From positions 2,542,001-2,606,000 of the forward strand of contig NZ_AP025483.1 of the NCBI RefSeq assembly GCF_024347455.1: a stretch of 64,000 bases of DNA, written 5' to 3'. The notes beneath the pieces are model-generated. The model did no database searches. It worked only from the letters and a program-made list of their open reading frames with translations, and was not told the origin of the DNA. Each line of letters begins with the position of its first letter. Positions within the stretch are counted from its first letter, which is position 1. The translations under genes and the position numbers were made by a program. This document shows positions 25,623 to 37,135 of this stretch, one piece after another. This DNA is from Vibrio echinoideorum. GTDB lineage: Bacteria; Pseudomonadota; Gammaproteobacteria; Enterobacterales; Vibrionaceae.

Positions 25623-26843
25623 TTAATATTGCTTATTGATGTTAATGGTCACTGGAGCACCCAGTTCAACCACTTCACTTTCACCGTACCAGTCACCATC
25701 GCGAGTTGAAACGTTACCATCTGTATCAAGCCTAGCTCTAACCATCAGAGTTTCAAGGCTAGACAACTTCGATCCTTCCATCATGCTGTTACCGTCATCG
25801 AGTACAACCGTTCGTGGGAAAGAACCTAATGGGTAACGAGCGGCAGCGATAGGCATTGGCGAACCATCAGCGCTGTGTACTGAAACAACCAACACAGACT
25901 TAGGATCAGCGTTCACATCAGCGGCCAATTCAAGCGTTACTGCAACACTCTTGCCTTGGTCAACACCCATGGTGTCGCCCATTTTCTTCTGAGCACTTTC
26001 AATACTGCGTGACAACATTTCGTAACGACTGTCTTGTGGACCAATCATCTGTTGCATGATGCTCCAGTACTTAACAGCACCAGGGTAATCTTGACGCTCA
26101 AACGAATCGAACGCTAGCAGCGAGAATACTCGAAGGTCTACATAGTCATTTTGAATCAAGCGGCTCAAAATCAGACGCGCTTGGTTTTGGTCTGCTTCAT
26201 CAGGTGAAAGCATTAATGCTTGAGCAAAGCCTAACTGAACATCTTCATTCTTGGGCTCAAGCTTGTAAGCTCTTTCCATAGAATCTTTCGCTGTTTCAGC
26301 ATCACGGTTTGCTAACGCAATACGACCAAGCAACAACCAACCTGTTGAATCTTTTGGCTGATAATGAAGGCGAGTACGAAGCGCCAGAGTCAAATCTTCA
26401 AGTTCATCATCCGTTAACGCACCGCCTTCTGATGACATTAACTTTTTAGACAACTCAGGAAGGTTTGAACTCACTTCTTGCCAATGTTGAACCTTCTCTA
26501 ATGCACCGAATTGAAAGTACATACCATAAGTCACAACAAGAACCAGAATCACAGAAGGAACGACAACACCCAGCGTAGAGATTTGTGTCTTCTTGATTTT
26601 TTCTTGTGTTGGAACATCATCAAGTAGCGACTGTTTTAGGTCAGCGATCAGTTCTTGCTGATTATCAACAAGGCCTTCTTCCGCTTCTACTTCTAATTCA
26701 ACTAAGCGATCTTTATAGAAGGCTTTATTCAACTCATCGCGAAGCACGTCATCGTTGTTTTCTTTCTTATTCAAGAAAGGCAGAACAATCAATAAAACTG
26801 CGGCTAGCGAAAGGACAATTGTAGAAATCCAAAATAGAGTCAT
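25623..26843 (-). CDS. ccmI: cytochrome c maturation protein CcmI
   Basis: A membrane chaperone that holds apocytochrome c for heme ligation with CcmF/CcmH, 406 residues. Two N-terminal membrane segments (about 4-24 and 95-114) flank a cytoplasmic coiled loop (ELNKAFYKDRLVELEVEAEEGLVD). The periplasmic part has TPR repeats (TGWLLLGRIALANRDAETAKDSMERAYKLEPKNEDVQLGFAQALM) and a C-terminal domain ending in MPIAAARYPLGSFP. In enterobacteria this portion is fused to CcmH; here it is separate. It overlaps ccmH by one base. Confidence 0.9.
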   Translation of the reverse strand: MTLFWISTIVLSLAAVLLIVLPFLNKKENNDDVLRDELNKAFYKDRLVELEVEAEEGLVDNQQELIADLKQSLLDDVPTQEKIKKTQISTLGVVVPSVILVLVVTYGMYFQFGALEKVQHWQEVSSNLPELSKKLMSSEGGALTDDELEDLTLALRTRLHYQPKDSTGWLLLGRIALANRDAETAKDSMERAYKLEPKNEDVQLGFAQALMLSPDEADQNQARLILSRLIQNDYVDLRVFSLLAFDSFERQDYPGAVKYWSIMQQMIGPQDSRYEMLSRSIESAQKKMGDTMGVDQGKSVAVTLELAADVNADPKSVLVVSVHSADGSPMPIAAARYPLGSFPRTVVLDDGNSMMEGSKLSSLETLMVRARLDTDGNVSTRDGDWYGESEVVELGAPVTININKQY

Positions 26844-27331
26844 TACTGTTTATCTCCGTCGTTCTCTTCGTCGAGTAACGCTTTTAAACGTGCTTCTTTG
26901 TCTGCATCCCAGTCTTTATCTGACTCTACTGCTTTCGACTTTGACTTTCTGCTTCGTAAAATGATCAAACCGAATCCAAACACAACTACCGAAAATGGGC
27001 CAACCCAAAGGATCGATGTCGCTAAGGTCAGTGGCGGGTTGTACGTTACAAAGTTACCGTAACGAGCAATCATGTAATCAATAATTTCTTGCTCAGACTT
27101 GCCATCTTTTGTCATCTCATACACTTTTTGACGCAAGTCGACCGCAAGCTCTGCGTTCGAATCACCAATCGTGTTGTTCTGACATTTTGGGCAACGAAGC
27201 GTATTGCTCAAGTCTTTAAATTGTTGCTCTTGGTCAACCGTATCAAATTCATGAAATTCGATAGGAGCTGCCAAAACAGTCGCAGAAATGGCGAACGTGG
27301 CGAACAGCGTTATCAATGCCTTTTTAATCAT
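26843..27331 (-). CDS. ccmH: cytochrome c maturation thiol protein CcmH
   Basis: A 162-residue periplasmic, membrane-anchored thiol oxidoreductase that keeps the CxxCH site of apocytochrome c reduced. A signal peptide ends near LAAP, the LRCPKCQN motif has redox cysteines 47 and 50, and a single C-terminal membrane segment (about 104-125) precedes a charged tail. The length matches the short CcmH form lacking the CcmI-like domain. It overlaps ccmG by four bases. Confidence 0.92.
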   Translation of the reverse strand: MIKKALITLFATFAISATVLAAPIEFHEFDTVDQEQQFKDLSNTLRCPKCQNNTIGDSNAELAVDLRQKVYEMTKDGKSEQEIIDYMIARYGNFVTYNPPLTLATSILWVGPFSVVVFGFGLIILRSRKSKSKAVESDKDWDADKEARLKALLDEENDGDKQ

Positions 27332-27879
27332 TTCGCCTCCTCCAACAACTCTTGATACATCGGCTCAAGCTTCGATGCCCAGTTAGTTGGGTTCACGTCG
27401 CCCACATGGCGGTAACGAACTACGCCGTTAGCATCAATTAGGAAAGTCTCAGGAGCGCCATATACGCCAAGGTCGAGACCTAACATACCGTTGCCATCGA
27501 ATAAACTGATCAGGTAAGGGTTACCCAGCTCATTTAACCAACCTACCGCTTTATTACGGTCATCTTTGTAGTTAAGACCAATGATCTTAACGCCTTGATC
27601 AGCAAGCTTGTTCAGATAAGAGTGCTCTGCATAACAAGTAGGACACCAAGTAGCCCACACGTTAAGGAGCAATGGCTCACCTTTGAAAATCGCTTGATCA
27701 TGAAACTTACCGGGTTGCTCTAAGTCTTCTAAACCAAACTCAGGAACCTGTTTACCGATCAATACTGATTCAAGCTTAGTCGGGTCATCACCCGACTGAT
27801 TGCGCATCAACTGAGTTGCAAAGATTCCAGCAAGAACCAGGAACGCGATCAATGGAATGAATAAAATCTTTTTGTTCAT
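27328..27879 (-). CDS. ccmG: thiol:disulfide interchange protein CcmG (DsbE)
   Basis: A membrane-tethered periplasmic thioredoxin-like protein of 183 residues that reduces CcmH or apocytochrome c. An N-terminal anchor (about 5-24) is followed by the thioredoxin fold with active site WCPTC (Cys79, Cys82) and the cis-proline region in GVYGAPETFLID. It lies in the ccm operon, five bases after ccmF. Confidence 0.93.
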   Translation of the reverse strand: MNKKILFIPLIAFLVLAGIFATQLMRNQSGDDPTKLESVLIGKQVPEFGLEDLEQPGKFHDQAIFKGEPLLLNVWATWCPTCYAEHSYLNKLADQGVKIIGLNYKDDRNKAVGWLNELGNPYLISLFDGNGMLGLDLGVYGAPETFLIDANGVVRYRHVGDVNPTNWASKLEPMYQELLEEAK

Positions 27880-27884
27880 TCGAG

Positions 27885-29855
27885 TTAAGCCTCCTGCTCT
27901 TGAGCCGATTTTTTCGTTGGCTTACGGAAACGGTAACGACGGTCACTGATGGCAATAACACCACCGATCGACATGATCAAAGAACCAGCCCAGATCCAAC
28001 GTACAAATGGTTTGTAGTAAATACGTACAGCCCAAGATTTGTTGTCGTCTAAGCGCTCGCCCATTGCGATGTATAAGTCACGTGTTACGCCGCGGTCAAT
28101 CGCAGCTTCAGTCATCATGGACTTGGCAGTCGTATAGAAACGTTTTTCAGCATGAAGCGTGTTGATGTATTTGCCTTCTTTTGTAATTTCAAAGTCAGCA
28201 ATATAACCATCGTAGTTAGGGCCGTCTTTGTCACGAACGCCTGTGAACAAGAAGCTGTACTCTTCAAGCTGGTAGCTCTCTCCAGGTGCCAAACGAACAT
28301 CACGTTCAATGCTGTAGTTTTGCACCATCGCGATACCAATTACGGTGACGGCTAAACCTATGTGACCACAGATCATCGCCCAATGGCTACGAGGCAGTTT
28401 AGTTAGGCCTTTCATGAAGGTATGACGGTGAGTTGCACGCTCATGCAGCTCAAAGCCGTGCATGAAGAAGATCCAGAACGCCATTACCCAACCGGTATAA
28501 GCCGTACCACTGAAGCGGTCAGCCAGCAGGGTCACCATTAGCGCGCTTAAACCTAACGAGAAAATACCCGAAACCAACATTGGCTTAATAAGCTTAGACA
28601 GGTTGTCACGCTTCCAACGGATAAGTGGACCGATACCCAATAGGAACGAGAACGGAATCATTAACCAGAAGAACAACATGTCAAAGAATGGTGCACCGAT
28701 AGAAACCGAACCCAGACCTAACTGTTTGTGAACTAATGGTAATAACGTACCGACTAACACAACCACTAACGCCGCAATCAACAATACGTTGTTGCCAAGT
28801 AGTGCGTTTTCACGAGAAACCAAATCAAAATTACCGCGAACACGAACCGATGCGCCTTTAACAGCAAACAACAGCAGTGAGCCACCAATAACGAAGACTA
28901 GGAAACCTAGAATAAACATACCGCGAGCTGGATCTGATGCGAACGCGTGAACCGAAACCAAGATGCCCGAACGAACTAGGAACGTACCTAGTAAGCTTAA
29001 TGAGAACGCAGAAATCGCAAGTAAAACGGTCCAAGCTTTAAACGTGCCGCGCTTTTCTGTTACCGCAAGCGAGTGCATTAACGCAGTACCAGCCAACCAA
29101 GGCATGAATGAAGCGTTTTCTACTGGATCCCAGAACCACCAGCCACCCCAGCCAAGTTCGTAGTAAGCCCACCATGAACCTAGTGCGATACCTACTGTTA
29201 GGAATAACCAAGCCGCGATTGTCCAAGGACGAGACCAACGAGCCCATGCCGTATCTAAACGACCACTCATTAGAGAAGCAATAGCAAAAGAGAACGCTAC
29301 CGAGAAACCTACATAACCCATGTAAAGCATTGGCGGGTGAATAATCAAACCCGGATCTTGCAATAGTGGGTTCAAGTCACGGCCATCGACAGGGAAGAAA
29401 GGCAGTGTACGTAAGAATGGGTTAGACGTTACGATAATGAACAGCAAGAAGCCGACAGTAATCAAACCCATAATCGCAAGTACGCGAGCAACCGACTCTT
29501 GAGGCATACCACGGCTAAACGTCGCAACAGCAACCGTCCAACCCGCTTGGATTAGAACCCAAAGTAGTAAAGAGCCTTCGTGCGCACCCCAAACCGCTGT
29601 TATACGGTAGTACCAAGGAAGTTGGCTGTTTGAGTTACTTGCAACGTATTGAATCGTAAAATCATTGGTGTAGAACGCGTAACACAAGATGAAAAACGAA
29701 ATCGCTAGGAATCCGAACATACCCCATGACAACGGTCGAGCACTGTTCATCAATAACGTGTTATTTCGAGCGGCCCCATACAGTGGGAGCACACTCAATA
29801 GCAGTCCCAGCCCTAAGGACAGGATCATGGCAAAGTGGCCGATCTCGGCTATCAT
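27885..29855 (-). CDS. ccmF: cytochrome c heme lyase subunit CcmF
   Basis: The large polytopic heme-lyase protein of 656 residues with about 15 membrane segments. The tryptophan-rich heme-handling motif is present ([20 protein letters not shown]), together with HEGSLLLW near the N-terminus, conserved histidines in periplasmic loops, and the large C-terminal periplasmic domain (about 495-615). It works with CcmH/CcmI to attach heme delivered by CcmE. The start overlaps the ccmE stop by four bases. Confidence 0.95.
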   Translation of the reverse strand: MIAEIGHFAMILSLGLGLLLSVLPLYGAARNNTLLMNSARPLSWGMFGFLAISFFILCYAFYTNDFTIQYVASNSNSQLPWYYRITAVWGAHEGSLLLWVLIQAGWTVAVATFSRGMPQESVARVLAIMGLITVGFLLFIIVTSNPFLRTLPFFPVDGRDLNPLLQDPGLIIHPPMLYMGYVGFSVAFSFAIASLMSGRLDTAWARWSRPWTIAAWLFLTVGIALGSWWAYYELGWGGWWFWDPVENASFMPWLAGTALMHSLAVTEKRGTFKAWTVLLAISAFSLSLLGTFLVRSGILVSVHAFASDPARGMFILGFLVFVIGGSLLLFAVKGASVRVRGNFDLVSRENALLGNNVLLIAALVVVLVGTLLPLVHKQLGLGSVSIGAPFFDMLFFWLMIPFSFLLGIGPLIRWKRDNLSKLIKPMLVSGIFSLGLSALMVTLLADRFSGTAYTGWVMAFWIFFMHGFELHERATHRHTFMKGLTKLPRSHWAMICGHIGLAVTVIGIAMVQNYSIERDVRLAPGESYQLEEYSFLFTGVRDKDGPNYDGYIADFEITKEGKYINTLHAEKRFYTTAKSMMTEAAIDRGVTRDLYIAMGERLDDNKSWAVRIYYKPFVRWIWAGSLIMSIGGVIAISDRRYRFRKPTKKSAQEQEA

Positions 29856-30334
29856 TGAGCACTTCCTTCTTTTTGTTCTGTCGAGTACTGCATTGGCTCA
29901 TGGGTCTTCTTCATTGCTTCAGCAACTTCAGAAGGCATGTACTCTTCATCGTGTTTCGCTAATACTTCGAACGCTTCAATTGTTGTCGCATCTTTTAGAA
30001 CGCCTTGAGCAACAATACCTTGTCCTTCACGGAAAAGATCAGGAAGAATGCCATCGTATAAAATCGTTACTTTAGGACCAACATCTTTCAAATCAAAGCT
30101 TACACGTAGTGATTCGTTGTCACGGCTTACAGAACCGACTACAACCATGCCACCAATACGCAAGCGCTGGCCAACTTCAGGTTTTTTACCGTCTTTACCA
30201 TTAACAAGCTCAGTTGGTGTGTAGAACAGATCCATGTTCTGGTTAAGTGCGTAAACCATCAATCCAACAGTTGCACTGATACCAAAAAAGATCGCTAAGA
30301 TAATACCTAGCCTCTTTTTACGTCTTGGGTTCAT
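29852..30334 (-). CDS. ccmE: heme chaperone CcmE
   Basis: A periplasmic heme chaperone of 160 residues anchored by one N-terminal segment (about 9-29) with an RRKKR positive side. The OB-fold domain ends with the heme-attachment motif, where His128 in KHDEEYMP binds heme covalently; Tyr132 follows in the conserved HxxxY. It receives heme from CcmABCD and passes it to CcmF. It overlaps ccmD by four bases. Confidence 0.95.
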   Translation of the reverse strand: MNPRRKKRLGIILAIFFGISATVGLMVYALNQNMDLFYTPTELVNGKDGKKPEVGQRLRIGGMVVVGSVSRDNESLRVSFDLKDVGPKVTILYDGILPDLFREGQGIVAQGVLKDATTIEAFEVLAKHDEEYMPSEVAEAMKKTHEPMQYSTEQKEGSAQ

Positions 30335-30537
30335 AGAGTGTTCTCCATATTTTTTGCTGCATCGATACGAGCTTGACGATCAATCTTAGCTTGTACTTCA
30401 CTGAGTAATTGCTTACCACGACGAACGCTTACGACTAATAAGACGATCATCGCGAAGAATGTGATTCCAAATGCACTCCATACATATGAGGCGTAGCCCC
30501 CCATAGCAAAGAAATCACTTAAAGATTCAAAATACAT
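30331..30537 (-). CDS. ccmD: heme exporter accessory protein CcmD
   Basis: A small membrane protein of 68 residues with one transmembrane segment ([21 protein letters not shown], roughly 18-38) and a basic cytoplasmic tail ([11 protein letters not shown]). It stabilises CcmE in the CcmABC complex and aids its release. The N-terminal [20 protein letters not shown] matches the CcmD family. Confidence 0.93.
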   Translation of the reverse strand: MYFESLSDFFAMGGYASYVWSAFGITFFAMIVLLVVSVRRGKQLLSEVQAKIDRQARIDAAKNMENTL

Positions 30538-30551
30538 AATTACCTACCCTA

Positions 30552-31292
30552 CTACGCTTTTTCGGCCGCAAGCTTGCGAACCCATGGACGGTGACTTTCT
30601 TTACTGATGATTTCATTTCTAAAACGAACCATAGTCACAGCACCAAAGAAAAAGGCGAAGCCGAAGATGTTGAGAAGAAGCGGCCATAGCATGTCACTAG
30701 ATATAGAAGGCTGATCAAACTTAGTGATCGTCGCGCCTTGGTGAAGTGTGTTCCACCACTCTACTGAAAAGTGAATAATAGGTAGGTTGATTACGCCTAC
30801 GATAGCCAGAATTCCAGCCGCTTTTGCTGCTGTTTTTTGGTCATCAAACGCGTGGTGTAAGGCAATCACACCCAAGTATAGGAATAGAAGAATAAGCTCT
30901 GAGGTCAATCGTGCATCCCAAACCCACCAAGCACCCCACATTGGCTTCCCCCAAACAGCACCCGTTAACAGTGCGATGAAGGTAAATACAGCACCGATCG
31001 GCGCCATAGCCAATGCCGCCATGTCAGATAGCCTTACCTGCCATACTAAGCCGATAAAGGCAGCAATCGCCATAGACATGTACACGCCCATAGACCAAAT
31101 TGCAGAAGGGACATGGATGTAGATGATTCGAAAGCTATCACCTTGTTGGTAATCTGAAGGCGCAAATGCTAACCCCCAAACCGTACCGGCGGATAAACAC
31201 AATAGCGCTAGGATCGAGAACCATGGCAGAAATTTACCAGCAAGCTGATAGGATGTTTCTGCTTTGGCGTAGGGATGGAGCCATTTCCACAT
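30552..31292 (-). CDS. ccmC: heme exporter membrane protein CcmC
   Basis: A six-segment membrane protein of 246 residues that presents heme to CcmE. The tryptophan-rich motif WGAWWVWDARLTSELILLFLY and two periplasmic histidines (IHVPSAIWSMG and HFSVEWWNTLHQG) form the heme site. A gap of about 150 bases, larger than any other in this operon, separates it from ccmB. Confidence 0.95.
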   Translation of the reverse strand: MWKWLHPYAKAETSYQLAGKFLPWFSILALLCLSAGTVWGLAFAPSDYQQGDSFRIIYIHVPSAIWSMGVYMSMAIAAFIGLVWQVRLSDMAALAMAPIGAVFTFIALLTGAVWGKPMWGAWWVWDARLTSELILLFLYLGVIALHHAFDDQKTAAKAAGILAIVGVINLPIIHFSVEWWNTLHQGATITKFDQPSISSDMLWPLLLNIFGFAFFFGAVTMVRFRNEIISKESHRPWVRKLAAEKA

Positions 31293-31420
31293 GTTGTAAT
31301 CTCACTCTTACTTCATATTGCTTACAGCTATTAAAGCTATAATTATAATAATTTATTTTGTCTTGCTTTCAGTTTTGCTGACTCTATGAGTCCGGTCGAG
31401 GCTTTTGGTTCACATTAGCT

Positions 31421-31440
31421 ATACGATAACCGTATCGTTA
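31421..31440 (-). promoter_or_regulatory. inverted repeat in the ccmB-ccmC gap
   Basis: ACGATA-ACCG-TATCGT lies directly after the ccmB stop codon within the 148-base gap before ccmC (31293-31440). It may be an mRNA hairpin that adjusts expression between the two parts of the operon. There is no T tract. Confidence 0.35.
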
Positions 31441-32109
31441 TCAGTTCACACTAACTCTAAGTGCGGCACTGATCGCAAAAGGCGTTAGAGTCATCGCACC
31501 CATCAACATCGCACCAAGAACCGCTAATTGACCGTTATACGCAACACCTAGTGCTGCCGCATCAATCGCTGATGTAGCAAAAATAAGAATTGGGATATAC
31601 AACGGCAAAATAAGTAAGCTTAAAAGCACACCGCCTTTCTGAAGCCCTACCGTTAGAGCAACACCAATCGCACCGATAAAGCTCAATGCTGGCGTACCAA
31701 CCAACAACGTTAAGACAACCGATAACCAAGTATCGAAATCCAAAGAAAGCAGCACAGCCAATAACGGACTGATCAAAATTAATGGTAACCCGGTCAATAA
31801 CCAGTGTGCTATGACCTTGGACAAGACTACCAACTGCAACGGGATGGGCATCAGCATCATCTGCTCGAGAGCTCCATCTTGAAAATCATCTCGGAAGAGG
31901 CGCTCTAGAGAGAGCAACGCAGAAAGTAAAGCGGCCACCCAAACAATACCCGCGGCAATGCGTGCAAGTAGATTTGGCTCAGGGCCAATACTTAAAGGAA
32001 AAAGGGTAATTACAATGATAAAAAACCACAAAGGGTTAAAAATATCCGCTTGGCGTCTAAACGCAATCAGCAGTTCACGTCGAATGATCGTGGTCATTGA
32101 AGAGATCAT
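31441..32109 (-). CDS. ccmB: heme exporter permease CcmB
   Basis: The membrane subunit of the CcmABC ABC-type complex, 222 residues with about six hydrophobic segments. Typical features are FRRQADIFNPLWFFIIVITLFPL at the start and RLFRDDFQDGALEQMML as the coupling region for CcmA. The ATG at 32109 is chosen because GGGTG precedes it at good distance; an in-frame GTG at 32118 overlaps the ccmA stop and is also possible. Confidence 0.93.
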   Translation of the reverse strand: MISSMTTIIRRELLIAFRRQADIFNPLWFFIIVITLFPLSIGPEPNLLARIAAGIVWVAALLSALLSLERLFRDDFQDGALEQMMLMPIPLQLVVLSKVIAHWLLTGLPLILISPLLAVLLSLDFDTWLSVVLTLLVGTPALSFIGAIGVALTVGLQKGGVLLSLLILPLYIPILIFATSAIDAAALGVAYNGQLAVLGAMLMGAMTLTPFAISAALRVSVN

Positions 32110-32110
32110 A

Positions 32111-32728
32111 TTAATCACCCAACTTAATTTTTCTTAGTTTAGGGCTATCAGCAAACATGTCTTGGTGTGTGGTTAACAACACAATACCGCCGTTATCTGC
32201 ATGCTGAGAAAAAAGAGACTCCAAAACTTTGACACCCTGCTTATCTATAGCTGTTAGCGGCTCGTCTAAAATCCACAACATTTGCTTACTCAACCACAGT
32301 CGTGCTAATGCCACTCGGCGCTGTTGACCCGCTGAAAGTTGACCGGCGGGCACATCTTCTCTTCCAGCAAGACCTACTTGAGCCAAAGCTTGATAAAGCT
32401 CTTCTTTAGTTGTGCCGTCACTATGAATCGACTGGTAAAAACTCAGATTCTCATAAGCACTGAGCTCGCGTTTAACGCCAGTTTGATGCCCAAGAAAAAG
32501 GAGATTTTGATGATAAACATCTCGACTCGATTCAATAGAATCGCCATCCCAAGAAATAGTGCCTTCATCACGGTCGCCTAACCCTGTAATAATCCTAAGG
32601 AGTGTCGTTTTCCCGGTACCGTTTCGACCTTCAACTTGAACCAATTCACCCGGTTTCAATTGAAAAGATAACGATTCAAACAGAACCCTGTCGTCACGAA
32701 TAGCAGTTAAATTTGAGACTTCTAGCAT
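32111..32728 (-). CDS. ccmA: cytochrome c biogenesis ATPase CcmA
   Basis: The ABC ATPase that powers release of holo-CcmE from CcmC, 205 residues. Walker A is GRNGTGKTT, the signature [14 protein letters not shown], Walker [13 protein letters not shown], with TTHQ as the H-loop. The start [13 protein letters not shown] at 32728 matches the family; an upstream in-frame start would add 15 unrelated residues. It is first gene of ccmABCDEFGHI. Confidence 0.94.
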   Translation of the reverse strand: MLEVSNLTAIRDDRVLFESLSFQLKPGELVQVEGRNGTGKTTLLRIITGLGDRDEGTISWDGDSIESSRDVYHQNLLFLGHQTGVKRELSAYENLSFYQSIHSDGTTKEELYQALAQVGLAGREDVPAGQLSAGQQRRVALARLWLSKQMLWILDEPLTAIDKQGVKVLESLFSQHADNGGIVLLTTHQDMFADSPKLRKIKLGD

Positions 32729-32755
32729 AGGTAAATTTAGTCGAGTAATGAAAGG

Positions 32756-32784
32756 GCTATAGTAGCACACCAATATGGTGACAA
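32756..32784 (-). promoter_or_regulatory. sigma-70 promoter of the ccm operon
   Basis: On the minus strand TTGTCA and TATAGC are exactly 17 bases apart, placing the start point about 20 bases before the ccmA ATG. The remaining gap 32785-32931 is AT-rich and holds no gene. Confidence 0.6.
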
Positions 32785-32931
32785 AACAGGACTAGGCGTT
32801 TTCGATAGAACAAACTCCGTAAGAAACTGTTACCACCGCATCACAATTTACACATTTTTATCCCAATAGAAGATATCCTCATAGATACAGTCACTTATAA
32901 ACATCGTTCTATAAATAAAATGACAGGTATA

Positions 32932-32956
32932 AAAAAAGAAGCCGAGGCTTCTTTTT
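32932..32956 (-). terminator. terminator at the end of the chemotaxis/flagellar operon
   Basis: AAAAAGAAGCC and GGCTTCTTTTT form an 11-pair stem around GA, followed by more T residues on the minus strand. It lies about 50 bases after the DUF2802 gene and separates the motility block from ccm. Confidence 0.92.
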
Positions 32957-33008
32957 AAGAGTTGTGCACAATAAACATAAAGTGCCTAATACGCTTTCAG
33001 CGCTCAAT

Positions 33009-33521
33009 TTAACGACGTCGAGGAGGGTCTCTGCGATCACGAGAGGCTGTTGGCTGTTCATCAAACGATGAAGGATTACTTGTTAGCGAAGGAATTTTTT
33101 CCTTACCAGCAAGCTTATTCTGCAAAGACATCATTAGCTCGGCTTCAGCTTTAGGCAATTCACATTCTTCGATCAATTCGTTAATCCCAGCGCCAAGTTG
33201 AACCATTTTCGTTGCTCGTGTGTACAAGCGTCCGTCGGTATCAACATGCTCTAGCTCAACAATACGTTCATTCAAGTGTTTTATCAGATCTTGCTGTTCA
33301 GTCACTTTTTGGCCAAGGCCAATTACTACAGAGCGAACCTCAAGTAATTGCTTACTCGATTTTTGAAGCTCTTTGTCCAAATTTCGAACTTGCAGGCGTG
33401 ACTGATCGAGCTGCTTTTGAATCGCACTTTTTACTTTGCTAATCAAAACAACAATGAATAACGTAAAAACCCCGACTCCAACGAGTAGAGCAACAGGGCT
33501 TATAGGGAGCGCTTCAAACAT
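33009..33521 (-). CDS. DUF2802 protein, chemotaxis-operon end gene
   Basis: A 170-residue protein with an N-terminal membrane segment (about 8-30), a coiled coil (about 35-90, KSAIQKQLDQSRLQVRNLDKEL and on), the DUF2802 core (GRLYTRATKMVQLGAGINELIEECELPKAEAELMMSL) and a basic, disordered tail ending RDRRDPPRRR. The same gene follows cheW in other vibrios (VC2058 position in V. cholerae, from memory). Function is unknown. The core resembles a helix-turn-helix-like segment but is not a clear DNA-binding domain. It overlaps cheW by one base. Confidence 0.8.
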   Translation of the reverse strand: MFEALPISPVALLVGVGVFTLFIVVLISKVKSAIQKQLDQSRLQVRNLDKELQKSSKQLLEVRSVVIGLGQKVTEQQDLIKHLNERIVELEHVDTDGRLYTRATKMVQLGAGINELIEECELPKAEAELMMSLQNKLAGKEKIPSLTSNPSSFDEQPTASRDRRDPPRRR

Positions 33522-34015
33522 TACAGATGAGCCATCTCATCCCATTCGTCTTCGCTTAGTAGTTTGTTTAAATCTACTAAAATAAGCAGCTTGCCTTCAC
33601 GGTTACTTACACCTTGGATGAACTTAGCACTTTCATCAGTACCCACACTTGGAGTTGTGTCGATCTCAGAAGAACGTAGGTAAACCACCTCAGCAACGCT
33701 ATCCACTAGAATACCGATAACTTGACGCTCAGATTCAATAACGATGATACGAGTGTTATCCGTGATTTCACCTTGCATCAAACCAAAGCGAGAACGAGTG
33801 TCGATAACGGTAACAACGTTACCACGTAGGTTGATAATACCTAGAACGTAGTCTGGAGCACCCGGTACTGGAGCAATCTCGCTATAACGCAGAACTTCAC
33901 GAACCTGCATTACGTTAATGCCGTAAGTTTCTTCTTCCAGTTGGAATGTCACCCATTGAAGTACTTCATCATTCGTTTGATCTTTTCTTACTTCAATTTC
34001 ACTCATATGAGACAT
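33521..34015 (-). CDS. cheW: chemotaxis coupling protein CheW
   Basis: The adaptor that links chemoreceptors to CheA in arrays, 164 residues, almost all one CheW domain. Recognisable are QWVTFQLEEETYGINVMQVREVLRY, PVPGAPDYVLGIINLRGNVVTVIDTR and FIQGVSNREGKLLILVDLNKLL. It follows parP in the polar chemotaxis operon (cluster II type) and uses the CheA encoded a few genes upstream. Confidence 0.95.
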   Translation of the reverse strand: MSHMSEIEVRKDQTNDEVLQWVTFQLEEETYGINVMQVREVLRYSEIAPVPGAPDYVLGIINLRGNVVTVIDTRSRFGLMQGEITDNTRIIVIESERQVIGILVDSVAEVVYLRSSEIDTTPSVGTDESAKFIQGVSNREGKLLILVDLNKLLSEDEWDEMAHL

Positions 34016-34069
34016 AGATAATCCTCTTGCCGTCGTTACCGACCACTATTATTAACTTGATGCTTATTA

Positions 34070-35204
<1,135 letters not shown>

Positions 35205-35218
<14 letters not shown>

Positions 35219-35987
35219 TTATCGCCAACCTCTCGAGATAAATAAGCAGCTGTTTATAAGCAAATACACCACGGCTACCCGATGCAAAATGAGATGCTGG
35301 TAAGCGTTTTAAGCTCGCATCTCTAAATTTGGTATCAATAGGAACAGCAGATGTCCAAACTTGGTTCGGATAGTCATCTTTAAGCTGAGTTAATGTTTGC
35401 AGCGATGCTTTGGTTCGCTTGTCGTACATCGTAGGGACAATCGTCACTTTAAACGGTGTTTTGCGTGACTTTTGCATGATAGCCAAAGTGCGGATCATGC
35501 GCTCTAAGCCTTTCATAGCCAAGAACTCAGTCTGTACTGGAATCAAAATACGATCGCTGCCAGCCAATGCGTTGACCATCATCACACCAAGAATTGGAGG
35601 ACAATCGATAAGCACATAATCGTAGTCATTTTTTAAAGCAGCCAAAGCTCGCTTTAAGATCAAACCCATGCCGCTGCGATTACCCATGACACGGTCTAAT
35701 GTCGCCAATGACATGTGTGCAGGAATAATATCGATACCTTCGACTTCCGTTTGCAAAATCAAAGGTCTTACCGTCTGAGCAGTAAACTCTCGCAGTTGAA
35801 AAAGATCAAACAGACTTGACTCCACGTTATCTGAGTCGTAACCCAGATACGTGGTTAGTGATGCATGTGGGTCAGTATCAACCAACAACACTCGGTGCCC
35901 TTTCAAAGCAAGTAGCCCTGCCAAGGTCACGGTCGTGGTTGTTTTACCAACACCACCTTTTTGGTTTGCAACACTCCAAACAATCAT
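35205..35987 (-). CDS. parC: ParA-like polar ATPase ParC
   Basis: A MinD/ParA-family ATPase of 260 residues that positions chemotaxis arrays at the pole with HubP and ParP. The deviant Walker A KGGVGKTTT is at residues 10-18 and includes the ParA signature lysine. Switch I is VDTDPHASLT and switch II VLIDCPPILG. The context between cheB and parP separates it from chromosome-partition ParA. Confidence 0.9.
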
Positions 35988-35997
35988 TTCGATTTAC

Positions 35998-37122
35998 CTA
36001 AGCTAACCCAACTTCAACCAAAATTCTTTCCGCAATGCGGTCTAGAGGTAGGTCTTCAGTAGAAATGCCAGCTTTTGCTACAGCTTGAGGCATACCATAT
36101 ACAACACAACTATCTTCGTCTTGTGCCCAGATCGTCGAGCCCGCGGTCTTCAACATACGCGAACCTTCTCGACCATCAGCACCCATTCCGGTCAGAATCA
36201 TAGACAAGACTTTGTCACCGTAGATTTTCGCAGCAGAACCGAAGGTTACATCCACACAAGGCTTGTAATTCATTCGATCGCCGCCATCAATAATTCTTAG
36301 GCGTGCGGACCCTGCGCGGCCATCAATCATCATCTGCTTACCGCCTGGTGCAAGATAAGCCACTCCAGGTTTCAACACATCTCCGTCTTGAGCTTCACGA
36401 ACTTCAATCTTACACAATGTATTCAATCGGCTAGCAAAAGCGGCGGTAAACGTAGCTGGCATATGCTGAACTAACACAATTGGATGCGGGTAGTGTGCAG
36501 GGATGCGTGTCAAAATTTTCTGTAGTGCAACTGGGCCGCCTGTAGACGTACCAATTGCTGTCAACTGATACTTTTTACCCGATGCTCTGAACTTCGCAGT
36601 TGAAGCCACAGTTGGCTTCACAGCCGAAGCTGCCGCTGAAATCGGTTGACGTAATGGTGTTGATGTCGACGTAGAAGTTGTTGCCGTAGCTCTTGGTGCA
36701 ACCGGTGTACGGCGCATAAACGCACGCTTTGCGGCAATCTGAATCACACGCTGTTGAAGCAATGCGACTGCATCATCTCGGTTACGCGCAATGTCTTCAA
36801 ACTTCTTTGGTAGGAAGTCTAGAGCACCTGCGTCTAACGCATCCAACGTTGCTCTCGCGCCATCATGCGTTAACGATGAAAACATCAAAATAGGCGTCGG
36901 AGACGCGGCCATAATTTCACGAACGGCTGTAATACCGTCCATAACAGGCATCTCGATGTCCATCGTAATTACGTCCGGTCTTAGCTGTTTCGCTTTCTCA
37001 ACCGCTTCTTTACCGTTTACTGCTACATCGATGACTTCTAGGCGAGCCTCTGAATTGATGATCTCGCTAACGCGACGACGAAAAAAGCTCGAATCATCAA
37101 CGACTAATACTTTAATCGCCAT
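35998..37122 (-). CDS. cheB: chemoreceptor glutamate methylesterase CheB
   Basis: The adaptation enzyme that removes methyl groups from receptors and deamidates glutamine, 374 residues. The receiver domain (1-120) carries the acidic DD (9-10) and phospho-Asp in [14 protein letters not shown] Thr/Ser-rich linker (about 140-180) leads to the CheB catalytic domain with the serine in [11 protein letters not shown], the histidine in VQHMPATF and the aspartate in LTGMGADG. It lies directly after cheA. Confidence 0.95.
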   Translation of the reverse strand: MAIKVLVVDDSSFFRRRVSEIINSEARLEVIDVAVNGKEAVEKAKQLRPDVITMDIEMPVMDGITAVREIMAASPTPILMFSSLTHDGARATLDALDAGALDFLPKKFEDIARNRDDAVALLQQRVIQIAAKRAFMRRTPVAPRATATTSTSTSTPLRQPISAAASAVKPTVASTAKFRASGKKYQLTAIGTSTGGPVALQKILTRIPAHYPHPIVLVQHMPATFTAAFASRLNTLCKIEVREAQDGDVLKPGVAYLAPGGKQMMIDGRAGSARLRIIDGGDRMNYKPCVDVTFGSAAKIYGDKVLSMILTGMGADGREGSRMLKTAGSTIWAQDEDSCVVYGMPQAVAKAGISTEDLPLDRIAERILVEVGLA

Positions 37123-37135
37123 ATTTATCCTTAAA